Source: Paenibacillus lentus (GTDB taxonomy: Bacteria; Bacillota; Bacilli; Paenibacillales; Paenibacillaceae). Taken from it: DNA of 64,000 bases. Positions 1-9,068 of this stretch are shown in pieces. Where the stretch lies: assembly GCF_003931855.1 (NCBI RefSeq), contig NZ_CP034248.1, positions 1,736,001-1,800,000 on the forward strand, given 5' to 3'. The notes under the pieces were generated by a model. It saw only the letters and a list, made by a program, of their open reading frames with translations. It was not told where the DNA came from and did not search any database. How positions within the stretch are numbered: the first letter of the stretch is position 1; each line of letters opens with the position of its first letter. The position numbers were made by a program, and so were the translations under genes.

Positions 1-626
1 TGCAGTCGCAAATCAACCCGCATTTTTTGTACAATTGTCTGTTTTATATCATGAATATGGCTAAACTGGGTGAGGAAGAGCGAGTCGTAGCGATGGCATT
101 GAACTTGGGGGAATACTACCGGTACACGACCCGTCTCGAAAATCCGATGACCACGGTTCGGGAGGAGATCAATTTTCTGAGGAATTATATGAACATCTAC
201 TGCTTCCGAAAATCTATGAGCTACGAAGTCCATGTATCTGAAGCTCTTATGGAGGTATCCATTCCCAGGTTGTTCATCCAGCCCTTAGTTGAAAACGCTA
301 TTATTCATGGTATTGAGAAGAGTGATAAAGAAGGGAAGATCAGAATTCAAGGTTCTTTCATTACAGATGGATTTGTAATCAGTGTCGAAGATTCCGGAGA
401 AGGTCTGGAACCGCATGTGCTTGAGAAGCTTCGTGAAAAAATGATTCTCCCACTATCTCCCGAAACAGGTTGTGGTCTGTGGAATACCCATCAAAGAGTT
501 GTTAACCTGTATGCGCCAAGTTCAGGATTGGAATTTGATCGCTCCAGCCTGGGGGGATTGAAGGTAACTATACGCTGCATTATTAAACAGCAGGAGGAGC
601 AACATGTTAAGTTTACTGATTGTTGA
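1..626 (+). CDS. Sensor histidine kinase, YesM family (C-terminal part)
   Basis: The gene enters from the left edge, in the frame beginning at base 3. It keeps only the cytoplasmic catalytic part of a YesM/LytS-type kinase. The first residues read QSQINPHFLYN, the His-kinase box whose His is the phosphorylation site. An N-box (FIQPLVENAIIHG) and an ATP-binding G-box (VEDSGEGL) follow. Membrane and sensor regions lie outside the window. The stop lies inside the next gene, so kinase and regulator overlap by 23 bp and are almost certainly co-translated. From the neighbours I infer that it senses an extracellular sugar and controls the importer at 2.5-5.9 kb. Family assignment is firm; the ligand is unknown. 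Confidence 0.93.
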   Translation, partial: QSQINPHFLYNCLFYIMNMAKLGEEERVVAMALNLGEYYRYTTRLENPMTTVREEINFLRNYMNIYCFRKSMSYEVHVSEALMEVSIPRLFIQPLVENAIIHGIEKSDKEGKIRIQGSFITDGFVISVEDSGEGLEPHVLEKLREKMILPLSPETGCGLWNTHQRVVNLYAPSSGLEFDRSSLGGLKVTIRCIIKQQEEQHVKFTDC

Positions 627-2211
627 TGACGAACCGACGATTGTGGATACACTGGCTTTCACGATCCATTGGGAGCAACTCGAAATTATGACAGTGTACA
701 AGGCATATTCTGCAAAAGATGCGTTATCCATTCTCTCGGAGCATGCGGTTGATATAGTAATTGCTGACATCAATATGCCTAAAATGAATGGCATTGAGCT
801 GGTTGCACAGGTCTATCAGCAGTACCGACATGTGAAAAGTGTACTGCTCTCGGGGCATGCCGAATTTGCCTATGCCAAGCAAGCAATCAAATATGGGGTG
901 TCTGATTATTTACTGAAGCCAGTGTCCGACGAGGATCTGATTGCCGTGATAAGCAGGCTTGTACAGAATATTAAGCAGGAATGGCAGGAGGTTGTCTCGC
1001 AATCTCGTGTTATTCATACGTTAAAAGAGAGCTTGCCGATTTTGAAGGATAAGCTATTAAATGAGTTGTTAATGGGCGAGATGAGGGAAGACTCCTTAGC
1101 ATATCTCTTGGATTTGTATGAGCTTCCATTTCATTTTGGAGATGATATTTGTTTTATGGTTATTCGAATGGAGGAAAGCCTGCTGGAATATAATGAGCGG
1201 GACTTTTTCCTGATGGAATACGCTATTATAAATATTGCCATGGAGATGCTGGGAGATTCTCATGACTTATGGTCCTGTAAGGATGCTAATGGTTTTCTGG
1301 TTTTGCTTGTCCGGGAAAAATCGGTCAGAGATGGTAATGGAAATGGGGATGAACATAAGAAATTCGAATCACAGGCCATGCAGCTTCAACGCAATATCGG
1401 ATTATATCTGAAGCGGGTCGTTTCTATTATTGTGAGCAAATGGGGGAGGTTTCCTGAAGATATTAACTTGCTGTACAGCCATATTATTGAACAAATCCGC
1501 AGTAGGCTGGCAAATGAGTCAGGCTGCTTCCTGTCAGGACAATTTCCCGAGGCGCCTATTGTACAACAGCCATTGTACCGCCTGTACGAAACACCCACAT
1601 TGCAGCATCTTCTTGAAAGTCGCAGGTGGGATGAATACCGGGAAAAACTAAAGACAGTGATTACAGATATGAAGCAAGCAGGGAACTTGTCGGAGGAGCA
1701 TGTTCGCGAGGCCTATACGGTAGTGATTAGTTCGTTCTATTATTATGCACATAAACATAATCGGCTGTTAAGCAATCTAGTTGGAAGTACAGCAGTTCTG
1801 GATCGATCGGTTTATTCTGTTCAGCAATTGTCGGAGTGGGCGCTTTACATGCTGGATAAAATCCAGCGCAGCGACCAGGCAGAGCAGAGAAGCTCAAGAG
1901 AAAAGATGACATTAAAAATAAGAGAATACATAGATGGTAATTTGAGCACTGCATCCCTGCAAACGATAGCAGATGCGATCTACCTTCATCCTGTGTATTT
2001 GTCCCGACTATATAAGGCCGAAACGGGGGAAGGAATTAGCGAATATATCCAAAAGCAACGGATGTTGAAGGCAATAGAGCTGTTGAAAAATAGTTCATTG
2101 AAGATTTATGAAATTTCCGAGCAAATGGGCTTTAAGAACGCTGCGTACTTCAGTAAAGTATTTCGGGAGGAATATGGCATGACGCCGAATGAATTTCGAG
2201 AACAATTATAA
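604..2211 (+). CDS. Response regulator, YesN family (receiver + AraC-type HTH)
   Basis: This 535-residue protein has a CheY-like receiver at about residues 3-120, with acidic pocket DDE (8-10), phospho-acceptor Asp55 in IADINMP and Lys in YLLKP. A long linker (about 130-430) follows, then an AraC/XylS double helix-turn-helix at the C-terminus (about 435-533) with the typical MGFKNAAYFSKVFREEYGMT pattern. It overlaps the kinase gene and is followed by a strong terminator, so the pair forms its own transcription unit. The expected role is DNA binding and activation of the neighbouring transporter and glycosidase genes on phosphorylation. The regulator-importer link is inferred from position. 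Confidence 0.95.
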   Translation: MLSLLIVDDEPTIVDTLAFTIHWEQLEIMTVYKAYSAKDALSILSEHAVDIVIADINMPKMNGIELVAQVYQQYRHVKSVLLSGHAEFAYAKQAIKYGVSDYLLKPVSDEDLIAVISRLVQNIKQEWQEVVSQSRVIHTLKESLPILKDKLLNELLMGEMREDSLAYLLDLYELPFHFGDDICFMVIRMEESLLEYNERDFFLMEYAIINIAMEMLGDSHDLWSCKDANGFLVLLVREKSVRDGNGNGDEHKKFESQAMQLQRNIGLYLKRVVSIIVSKWGRFPEDINLLYSHIIEQIRSRLANESGCFLSGQFPEAPIVQQPLYRLYETPTLQHLLESRRWDEYREKLKTVITDMKQAGNLSEEHVREAYTVVISSFYYYAHKHNRLLSNLVGSTAVLDRSVYSVQQLSEWALYMLDKIQRSDQAEQRSSREKMTLKIREYIDGNLSTASLQTIADAIYLHPVYLSRLYKAETGEGISEYIQKQRMLKAIELLKNSSLKIYEISEQMGFKNAAYFSKVFREEYGMTPNEFREQL

Positions 2212-2223
2212 TCTATTTCGAAT

Positions 2224-2290
2224 AACGAGCTTCTCTAAATGAAGGTAGCGACACAACACCTTCACACAGAGAAGCTCGTTAATTTTTTCG
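2224..2290 (+). terminator. Rho-independent terminator after the response regulator
   Basis: AACGAGCTTCTCT (2224-2236) pairs with AGAGAAGCTCGTT (2268-2280). An inner GAAGGT/ACCTTC arm extends the stem, and a T-rich tract (AATTTTTT) follows. It separates the kinase/regulator unit from the importer. The remaining sequence up to 2559 is AT-rich and must hold the importer promoter, but I could not pick a convincing -35/-10 pair. Confidence 0.85.
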
Positions 2291-2559
2291 TATAATAATT
2301 GCTTCTTTGTTAGTCTATTGAGCCGTAATAATGAAATAAAAGAAAAGGTTGTCAATAAAAGCATAGTAATGTTGAAATTGAGTTATTTTGGTTACTGTGA
2401 ATTCTTCTTACAATAAAATACGACGCAGGTATAAACGGGATTCAGCAAGAAATCCTTCAGAGCTAGACTGCAGATTTCTCGAAATTAGGATGAAACCGAT
2501 TTTTTACAAAGATCTGCGTACGTATTTCATGAATAGGAATGGAAAACGGGGGGACGAAC

Positions 2560-3969
2560 ATGAGCAAAAAACGGATCAGCCTAGTTCTGCTGACGGTAAT
2601 CATGATGATGAGCATGATCTTGTCGGCTTGCGGGGGCGGAGAAAGCAGTAAGAACTCAGGAAATCAAAAGAGCAACCCAACTGCTGCAACAGATAATAGT
2701 AGCCATTCAGCTACAGATGCTCCGAAAGAAGACGTGACTCTGACCGCCTGGATCATGCCGAATAGTCCGAAGCCAGATAAAGATTTCATGACAGTAATGC
2801 AGCCTTATTTAGATGAAAATCCAAACGTTAAATTAAATGTAACAGTTCTCGATTGGGGTTCAGCATGGACGAAGATTACAACGGCTGCAACTAGCGGTCA
2901 AGGCCCTGACATTCTACAATTGGGCACAACTTGGGTGCCGGCTATTGCGGCAATGAATGGTATTGATGATTTAACGGAGCGTGTTAATGAATTGGGGGGG
3001 CAAGACGATTATCTTCCAGCGAGCTGGAAAACAACGATGATTGACGGAAACTCCGAGGTGTACGGTGTACCGTGGTTTGTGGATGCCCGTGCTCTGTTCT
3101 ATCGTAAGGATGCCCTGGAAAAAGCGGGGTTAGATCCGGCAACAGCGTTTAAGGATTGGGATACCTTTAAGCAAACTTTGAGCAAATTGAACGGGATCGA
3201 GATTGAGGGTCAGAAAATGACCGCCTTCGGTGTGCCGGGCAAAAACGATTGGAACGTTCCACACAATATTTTTCCATGGATTTGGGCTGCTGGCGGTAAT
3301 CTAGTTAATGAAGATAACACTAAGGTAACGTTTAATGATAAAAGCGCTCTGGAGGGCGTTATGTACTACACCGGCCTGGCCAATGAGGGCTTGGTAGATA
3401 AGGCATCGCTGGAAAAGAACTCGGCTCAAATCGAGAGCGACTTCTCGGACGGTAAAACTGCAGTCATGGTGAGTGGTGCCTGGATGATCAAGAATTTCGC
3501 AACTCCTGAGGAGGACGGGGGCGTAGGCGGGAAAGCATCTGCGGAAAATTACGGTGTAACTGCACTTCCAGCGGGTCCAGCAGGAGCATCTACATTTATT
3601 GGTGGTAGCCACTTGACGATCTTTAAGGGATCCAAGCACAAAGACGCTGCTTGGGATGTTATTAAATATTTGTCAGAAGAAGAAGCACAGCTTACTTATT
3701 CTCAATTATCCGGCCAGTTGCCTGGCAAGAAATCAGTGATGGATTCGCTAGCATCAGACGTGAATTATAAAGCATTAATTGAGGCTACGAATTACGGGAT
3801 GTCCTATCCTGCTATTCCTCAATGGGGACCTTGTGAGACAGCCCTTGTAAAATACTTTGGGAATATATGGGATATTGTGGCAGGGGTTTCTGGAACTTAC
3901 AATGAAGAATCAGTTCAGAAGCAGCTCGATGATGCGGCTAAAGAAGTCAATGCTATCCTGAATCAATAA
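2560..3969 (+). CDS. Sugar ABC transporter substrate-binding lipoprotein
   Basis: This is a family 1 extracellular solute-binding protein of 469 residues. I start it at 2560 because a GGGGGG ribosome-binding site (2548-2553) sits 6 nt upstream; an ATG at 2539 would precede that site. The N-terminus has a basic head, a hydrophobic core and lipobox LSAC, so it should be lipidated and held on the outer face of the membrane. A Gly/Ser/Asn-rich linker follows. The body resembles MalE/UgpB-type proteins (LTAWIMPNS, GPDILQLGTTW, PWFVDARALFYRKD). It is the first gene of an importer followed by two permeases and a GH94 phosphorylase, which suggests a beta-glucan oligosaccharide ligand (inference). Confidence 0.93.
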   Translation: MSKKRISLVLLTVIMMMSMILSACGGGESSKNSGNQKSNPTAATDNSSHSATDAPKEDVTLTAWIMPNSPKPDKDFMTVMQPYLDENPNVKLNVTVLDWGSAWTKITTAATSGQGPDILQLGTTWVPAIAAMNGIDDLTERVNELGGQDDYLPASWKTTMIDGNSEVYGVPWFVDARALFYRKDALEKAGLDPATAFKDWDTFKQTLSKLNGIEIEGQKMTAFGVPGKNDWNVPHNIFPWIWAAGGNLVNEDNTKVTFNDKSALEGVMYYTGLANEGLVDKASLEKNSAQIESDFSDGKTAVMVSGAWMIKNFATPEEDGGVGGKASAENYGVTALPAGPAGASTFIGGSHLTIFKGSKHKDAAWDVIKYLSEEEAQLTYSQLSGQLPGKKSVMDSLASDVNYKALIEATNYGMSYPAIPQWGPCETALVKYFGNIWDIVAGVSGTYNEESVQKQLDDAAKEVNAILNQ

Positions 3970-3992
3970 TGCTGAAACCATAACTATATTTA

Positions 3993-4028
3993 AGGTGTGC
4001 TATCAGGTATTGGCTTGATAGCACACTT
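3993..4028 (+). other. Intercistronic hairpin between binding protein and permease
   Basis: GGTGTGCTATCA (3993-4004) pairs with TGATAGCACAC (4016-4026), with extra A-T pairs at the base. No real U-run follows, so this is more likely an mRNA 3'-end stabiliser or partial attenuator that keeps the binding protein in excess over the permeases than a full terminator. Confidence 0.65.
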
Positions 4029-4056
4029 TACTTAGAAGGAAAGTGAGTGAGACGCC

Positions 4057-5034
4057 GTGGAAATATCAAGAATTCCAGATGCGCCGGAAGCCAAACAATC
4101 CTTTGGAATTCGGCTCAAAAAGGGTTTCAGGGAATATCGCATTGCGTATTTGTTCATTCTGCCGACTTTCATTTTTATGCTGCTCGTTCATGTCTTACCC
4201 ATGATCCAAGGGATCGTAATGTCATTTTTGAAGTTAAATCAGTTTACGTTAAGTCAGTATTTAAAAGCTCCGTTTATTGGTTTGAAGAATTACTCGGAGC
4301 TGCTATTTAATGAGAGTAATCCTGTCCGTCAAGGCCTGGGATACGCGCTGCGAAATACGGCTATATATAGTGTAGTTGTAACCATTTCCGTGATGGTTAT
4401 CGGGCTACTGGTAGCGATGCTGTTAAATCGGGATTTCCCCGGAAGGGGGATTGCCAGAGCCGCCATGCTGCTACCGTGGGTTGTTCCCTCCTATGTCGTG
4501 GGGGTTCTCTGGGGATTTATGTGGCAGAAAGAAGGGATCATTAACTATATTCTTGTGGACATCCTGCATTTAATGGCTGAAAAGCCATTTTGGCTTATTG
4601 GTCAAAATACGATCTGGGCGATCATTATTCCTACGGTATGGAGGAGCTGGCCCTTCATCATGGTTGTCTTTCTGGCTGGACTCCAGACGATTCCCGATGA
4701 TCTCTATGAGGCGGCGAAGATTGATGGCGCTGGCCGACTGCGGCAGTTCTTTACGATTACCATTCCGATGCTGAAACCGATTATGGCCGTCCAGCTTCTA
4801 TTCCAGATTATTAACAATGTGTATTCGTACAACATCGTTGCGATGATGTTCGGCAATGGCTCCGGCTACCCTGGAAAGTGGGGGGATTTGCTCATGACAG
4901 CCTTGACCAGACAGACCTTCGGATATTGGTCATTCGGGGTTGGCGCAGCGGCATCCTTCCTCTTAATGGCGGCCATGCTGATCATCGTGGGCGTATGGTA
5001 TCGAATTTTTAGATCGGAGTTGAGAGTGGAATGA
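4057..5034 (+). CDS. Sugar ABC transporter permease (MalF/LacF type)
   Basis: An inner-membrane permease of 325 residues with about six transmembrane helices; the first (IAYLFILPTFIFMLLVHVL) is preceded by a 35-residue cytoplasmic head. The EAA loop that contacts the ATPase is visible as YEAAKIDGAGRLRQFFTITIPML. The start is the GTG at 4057, with a weak AGAAGGAAAG upstream. Its stop overlaps the next permease start (ATGA), indicating translational coupling. It pairs with that permease and the lipoprotein upstream. No ATPase gene is present nearby. Confidence 0.93.
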   Translation: MEISRIPDAPEAKQSFGIRLKKGFREYRIAYLFILPTFIFMLLVHVLPMIQGIVMSFLKLNQFTLSQYLKAPFIGLKNYSELLFNESNPVRQGLGYALRNTAIYSVVVTISVMVIGLLVAMLLNRDFPGRGIARAAMLLPWVVPSYVVGVLWGFMWQKEGIINYILVDILHLMAEKPFWLIGQNTIWAIIIPTVWRSWPFIMVVFLAGLQTIPDDLYEAAKIDGAGRLRQFFTITIPMLKPIMAVQLLFQIINNVYSYNIVAMMFGNGSGYPGKWGDLLMTALTRQTFGYWSFGVGAAASFLLMAAMLIIVGVWYRIFRSELRVE

Positions 5035-5888
5035 GTGCCCGAGTCATGAAAAAAATAGAGTATTATTCACTAAACACACTCACATGGGTGATCGTTGCAT
5101 TTGTTGTATTCCCTATCATTTGGATGGTTAAGGTATCCCTCCATAAGAATGGTGAAATATTACAGGGAATTACCAGTATGGCGATTCCTGATCCACAATG
5201 GCTGAACTATAAGAATCTTTGGGAAACGATCAATTTCGGCCAGTATTTTAAGAACAGCTTGCTTATTTGTACCTCGACGATGTTCATTTCTTGTTTCCTG
5301 GCTGTATTGGCTGGATATGCACTTGCCCGATATAAGTTTCCAGGCTCCGGCTTGTTCGGAATGAGCGTCATTGGGACACAAATGATTCCGGGAATCATGT
5401 TTCTGTTACCGATTTACTTGTTGTTCTTAAATATCAAGGATACGTTCGGCCTGCCTATGGTGGATACGTATTGGGGAATGATATTGGTCTATTCGGCATT
5501 CTACACACCTATGAGTATTTGGATCATTCGAAGCTTCTTTGTTTCGATCCCGAAAGAGTTGGAGGAATCCGCCAGAATTGACGGTTGTAATCGAATTCAG
5601 GCTTTTGTCCGGATCATTTTGCCCCTTTCTATACCTGGTATTATTGCCATGTGTGTTTATATTTTCTTAACGGCGTGGGATGAGCTGATGTTTGCTTGGG
5701 TTCTGACAACGACTCCGGAGGTTCAAACGATTCCTGTAGGCATCAGGCTATTTGTTGGACAATATACCAACCGTTATGATCTGTTAATGTCTGCAGCGAC
5801 TGTTGTTACATTGCCTGTTATTATTACATTCTTTTTGTCTCAGAAATATTTTATCAGTGGTATGACTGCTGGTGCAGTGAAAGGGTAG
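5031..5888 (+). CDS. Sugar ABC transporter permease (MalG type)
   Basis: The second permease subunit (285 residues) of the importer. It has six predicted membrane segments and an EAA loop reading LEESARIDGCNRIQAFVRIILPL, the MalG-like version. It starts at the ATG overlapping the stop of the MalF-type gene. The C-terminal ISGMTAGAVKG is typical of the family. Substrate specificity cannot be read from the sequence; the downstream GH94 gene suggests beta-linked gluco-oligosaccharides. Confidence 0.94.
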   Translation: MSARVMKKIEYYSLNTLTWVIVAFVVFPIIWMVKVSLHKNGEILQGITSMAIPDPQWLNYKNLWETINFGQYFKNSLLICTSTMFISCFLAVLAGYALARYKFPGSGLFGMSVIGTQMIPGIMFLLPIYLLFLNIKDTFGLPMVDTYWGMILVYSAFYTPMSIWIIRSFFVSIPKELEESARIDGCNRIQAFVRIILPLSIPGIIAMCVYIFLTAWDELMFAWVLTTTPEVQTIPVGIRLFVGQYTNRYDLLMSAATVVTLPVIITFFLSQKYFISGMTAGAVKG

Positions 5889-5987
5889 TTGTGGTGTAAG
5901 TAATGGATGTTCAAAATACATGGGTGCGGGGAGGAGCTAGGTGATTCCTTCTCCGCATTCTGCCAAATTGGATGGAGGTACTTATTT

Positions 5988-8960
5988 ATGTACAGTAAAT
6001 TAGTTGCCAGAGAAGTATACGTTTCCCCGGAAGAAGTCATTCGTGAAAAGTATGGGAAGTGGCTTCCGCAAACGATGGCTGTGGATGCTTTGTTCATGGA
6101 TACTGCCTATAAGAAAATTGTTGGGGTCGCTGGCCTACCCTATAAAGCTCCGGTTGTACTAGAGTTGCTAAAGGATGGTGCGGTCGCTGCTTTCTTTAAG
6201 GACAGTTTGATAGAGAATCCATCACTGCTCATCATACAGCAAAATGATCGCTTACAGGCTTTAGCGCTGAATTCAACAGATGGATTTGCTGAAATCGAAA
6301 TCCCGGCGGAAATATCAGATCGGATATCGGAAATATTAGCTAGCAGTATCAGTTGGGCTGGATATGTAAATGAAGCGGGAGAGCATATCATAGATTTGCG
6401 GACACCATCCCCGGGACCACATTTCCACACCAATCTCCTCGTTGGAAACCGAATTGGATTTCCGCGTCCATTGCAGACGACGCCAAAAAGCGTCATCGAC
6501 AGGCTGGGAGGAGGGAGCTTCCGCTCCCATGCTGCTACACAGGTCTTGGCTACTCGCTGGGATATGAGACAGGAGGAGAACGGGTTTCCGGCTAATCGTC
6601 AGTTTTATCTGGTAGAGGATGGTAAGCAGATTTTCTACTCTGCTGATCCGAAAGACGATAATGTCACAAGTGCAATCTGCACACATGCGCAAAATTTCAC
6701 GAAGATCGAATATACAACTCGATGCGGGTTAAAAATAGAGCGGCTTATTTTCTTACTTCCCCAAAAGGAAGGAATGCCATTGGCTACAGAGGTACAACAA
6801 ATTAAAGTTAGCAATGCTGGCAACGCAAACCGAAAGCTGAAGATCATATACACCGGTATGTTCGGAAGCGCAAACCCCCATGCATTGTTTGAAGATGTTC
6901 TGTATAGCAATATTATTATGCAGACCGGTCTTCTACTGAATGAGGATCAATCCATTGTTGCTGTTACTCCTGATTACTATAGTGACTTTTATAAGGAAGA
7001 TGTGAGGTTCCACTCCATGCTCGTCGACAGGAAGGGGGATGTTGAATTCCCGCAGGAATTCTGCACGAATTATAATGAGTTTGTTGGAAATGGTTCTTTG
7101 TATCGCCCGGAGGGAGTGAATCAGTTAAGCAATCGCCTTTACCGGAAGGGGCCAGGATTCTTCGCTCTTGCTGCTGATCTTTCGGTAGAAGCAGGAGATG
7201 TCTGTCAAGTTCGCCAGTTTACTGGAATTGTGTCCTCGAAATTAAACGACGCCTATAGCGAAGAGACGGTGCGGGAGGAGATTCACCGTTTGATCGAGCA
7301 CTTTCGATCGCCGGGACAGGTTGAGGAGGCATTAAAGGATAATATCTCTTTCCTAAAAAGTTATAATGAGCTGCTCTGTCTTCGAACGGAAGATGAGTTG
7401 CTGAATACGTATGTAAACCGCAACCTGCCTTTTCAAGTATTCTATCAGACCTTTGTTTCCCGCTCATTGTGCCAGACCCAAAAAGGATACCGGGAAATCG
7501 GTTTTAGAGAAATACAAGATTTGTTTGCAAGTATGTATTACTTCCTGGCGTTAGGAATGGAGCAATTTGTAAAGGATATGTTAAAAGAATGGGGATCCAA
7601 AGTATTCGAATTCGGATATGCCTATCATAATTTCTATTGGGAAGGTAAGGAGCCTGGGAAATGGTCTGATGATGCTTTGTGGTTGATCCAAGCAGTTGCA
7701 AGGTATACCCATTATACAGGCGACTACCGTTTTCTTGATGAAAAATGCGATATAGCAGGGACCAGTCCGGTTCAACAACGTTCCATATACCAGACGATCC
7801 AGGCGATTATTCAATATTCTGGTCAGATCTCGATCGGTAAACATGGACTTCCTCTACTAGATTTGGCGGATTGGAATGATTGTCTCAAGTTGGATCAGGA
7901 CTGCATTGATGGGATCACGAAGGAACGGCTATATAAGGAACAGGTGGCCTCTAAAGGTATTTCAGTGGGAGATGAGCCATTCGAAAGTCATTACTCGGAA
8001 AGTGTAATGAATGCCTTTCTATTGAAAATGGCGGTTGACGAGATGCAAGTGATTGCAAGTGCAAAAGGGGATCAAGCCTATGCAGCACATTTATCAGATC
8101 TAAGCAACAGGCTCCAGGGAAATATTCAACAACATGCATGGAAGGAAAATTTCTTTGCAAGGGTGCTGTTCAATCGTTACGAGAATTACAGTTACCTGGG
8201 CGCAAAGGGGGACGGGTTGTCAGCGGACCCTTCCATTGACGGAACTTATTTCATTAACTCCTTTAGTTGGTCTATATTGGCGGACTCCGCATCGGAGGAG
8301 CAGATCGAAAAAATGCTGGATGTTGTGGAAAAGGTACTGGTCACCCCCTATGGTATCAAACTTATGAGTCCGGCGAATATGGGGAAAATCGCCAGGTTTA
8401 CAGCTACAGGAGAATACTTTCCCGGGGATCGTGAGAATGGAGCGATCTTCAAGCATGCGAGTATGATGGCGGTATCCGCCATGCTAAAAGCGGCAAAATC
8501 CGTAAAAGATGTAAAGTTAGCAGCAAGGTTGTCCGATTTAGCGTATTGGATGCTGGACCTGACATTGCCATATAGAACGATGGAGAGTCCTTATGTTACC
8601 TGTGGAAATCCGCGTTTCTGTACACAATATAATAACAGTGAGACAGGCGAGAATGTTGGTCCGATTGTGAGCGGAACCTCGACTTGGTTAACCCTCTCTT
8701 TGATGTCTGCTCTGGGCATTGAATTTACGAGCAAAGGGCTTGTCCTCGACCCTATTCTTAGGGAGAAGGAGCAGGAGGTTATCTATGATTTGAAGGTCGG
8801 AGAAGCTGAATACCGGATTGAAATCACGAAACCTGCCGGCTTCTATCGTGTTCTGGACAGCCAAGTGAGTATACTGCTTGATGGCAAAGAGTTATCGGGG
8901 AATGTGCTGCCGCTGGATAGAACAAAAGCATCACATGTTGTAAAAATGCAGTTGCAATAA
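5988..8960 (+). CDS. GH94 family beta-glycoside phosphorylase
   Basis: A 990-residue cytoplasmic enzyme (no signal peptide) of glycoside hydrolase family 94 (former glycosyltransferase 36). The family splits beta-glucosidic disaccharides or oligosaccharides with phosphate to give sugar-1-phosphate. The catalytic signature LADWNDCLKLDQD is at about residues 626-638, within an (alpha/alpha)6 barrel. The N-terminal beta-sandwich contains SFRSHAATQVLATRW, and a C-terminal beta domain begins near residue 920. I chose the ATG at 5988 because GGAGG (5974-5978) lies 9 nt upstream; an in-frame ATG at 5907 lacks this. It is longer than classical cellobiose phosphorylases. With a GH16 laminarinase-like enzyme nearby, laminaribiose or another beta-glucan fragment is a plausible substrate, but cellobiose-type or other linkages remain possible. 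Confidence 0.88.
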   Translation: MYSKLVAREVYVSPEEVIREKYGKWLPQTMAVDALFMDTAYKKIVGVAGLPYKAPVVLELLKDGAVAAFFKDSLIENPSLLIIQQNDRLQALALNSTDGFAEIEIPAEISDRISEILASSISWAGYVNEAGEHIIDLRTPSPGPHFHTNLLVGNRIGFPRPLQTTPKSVIDRLGGGSFRSHAATQVLATRWDMRQEENGFPANRQFYLVEDGKQIFYSADPKDDNVTSAICTHAQNFTKIEYTTRCGLKIERLIFLLPQKEGMPLATEVQQIKVSNAGNANRKLKIIYTGMFGSANPHALFEDVLYSNIIMQTGLLLNEDQSIVAVTPDYYSDFYKEDVRFHSMLVDRKGDVEFPQEFCTNYNEFVGNGSLYRPEGVNQLSNRLYRKGPGFFALAADLSVEAGDVCQVRQFTGIVSSKLNDAYSEETVREEIHRLIEHFRSPGQVEEALKDNISFLKSYNELLCLRTEDELLNTYVNRNLPFQVFYQTFVSRSLCQTQKGYREIGFREIQDLFASMYYFLALGMEQFVKDMLKEWGSKVFEFGYAYHNFYWEGKEPGKWSDDALWLIQAVARYTHYTGDYRFLDEKCDIAGTSPVQQRSIYQTIQAIIQYSGQISIGKHGLPLLDLADWNDCLKLDQDCIDGITKERLYKEQVASKGISVGDEPFESHYSESVMNAFLLKMAVDEMQVIASAKGDQAYAAHLSDLSNRLQGNIQQHAWKENFFARVLFNRYENYSYLGAKGDGLSADPSIDGTYFINSFSWSILADSASEEQIEKMLDVVEKVLVTPYGIKLMSPANMGKIARFTATGEYFPGDRENGAIFKHASMMAVSAMLKAAKSVKDVKLAARLSDLAYWMLDLTLPYRTMESPYVTCGNPRFCTQYNNSETGENVGPIVSGTSTWLTLSLMSALGIEFTSKGLVLDPILREKEQEVIYDLKVGEAEYRIEITKPAGFYRVLDSQVSILLDGKELSGNVLPLDRTKASHVVKMQLQ

Positions 8961-8970
8961 GGATAAAACA

Positions 8971-9009
8971 ACAAACAGCTTATTTCCGAGAGGGAGATAA
9001 GCTGTTTGT
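8971..9009. terminator. Bidirectional terminator hairpin between convergent genes
   Basis: ACAAACAGCTTAT (8971-8983) pairs perfectly over 13 bp with ATAAGCTGTTTGT (8997-9009), with a 13-nt loop. It lies between the convergent GH94 and solute-binding genes. The flanks are only moderately T-rich on either strand, so efficiency is uncertain, but position and stem length fit a shared terminator. Confidence 0.7.
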
Positions 9010-9068
9010 CATTGTTCCAACTTCTTAAATAACCTTATTTCAAAATTAGGACTTACTATGCTATCAAT

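Noticed and set aside
2388..2651. 87-codon plus-strand frame before the first binding protein
   Set aside because: Runs into the binding-protein gene in another frame, has no ribosome site and unusual composition; the lipoprotein frame is clearly the real one.
5907..5987. 27-codon N-terminal extension of the GH94 protein
   Set aside because: The strong GGAGG site at 5974 lies inside the extension and serves the ATG at 5988; the extension does not look like family sequence.
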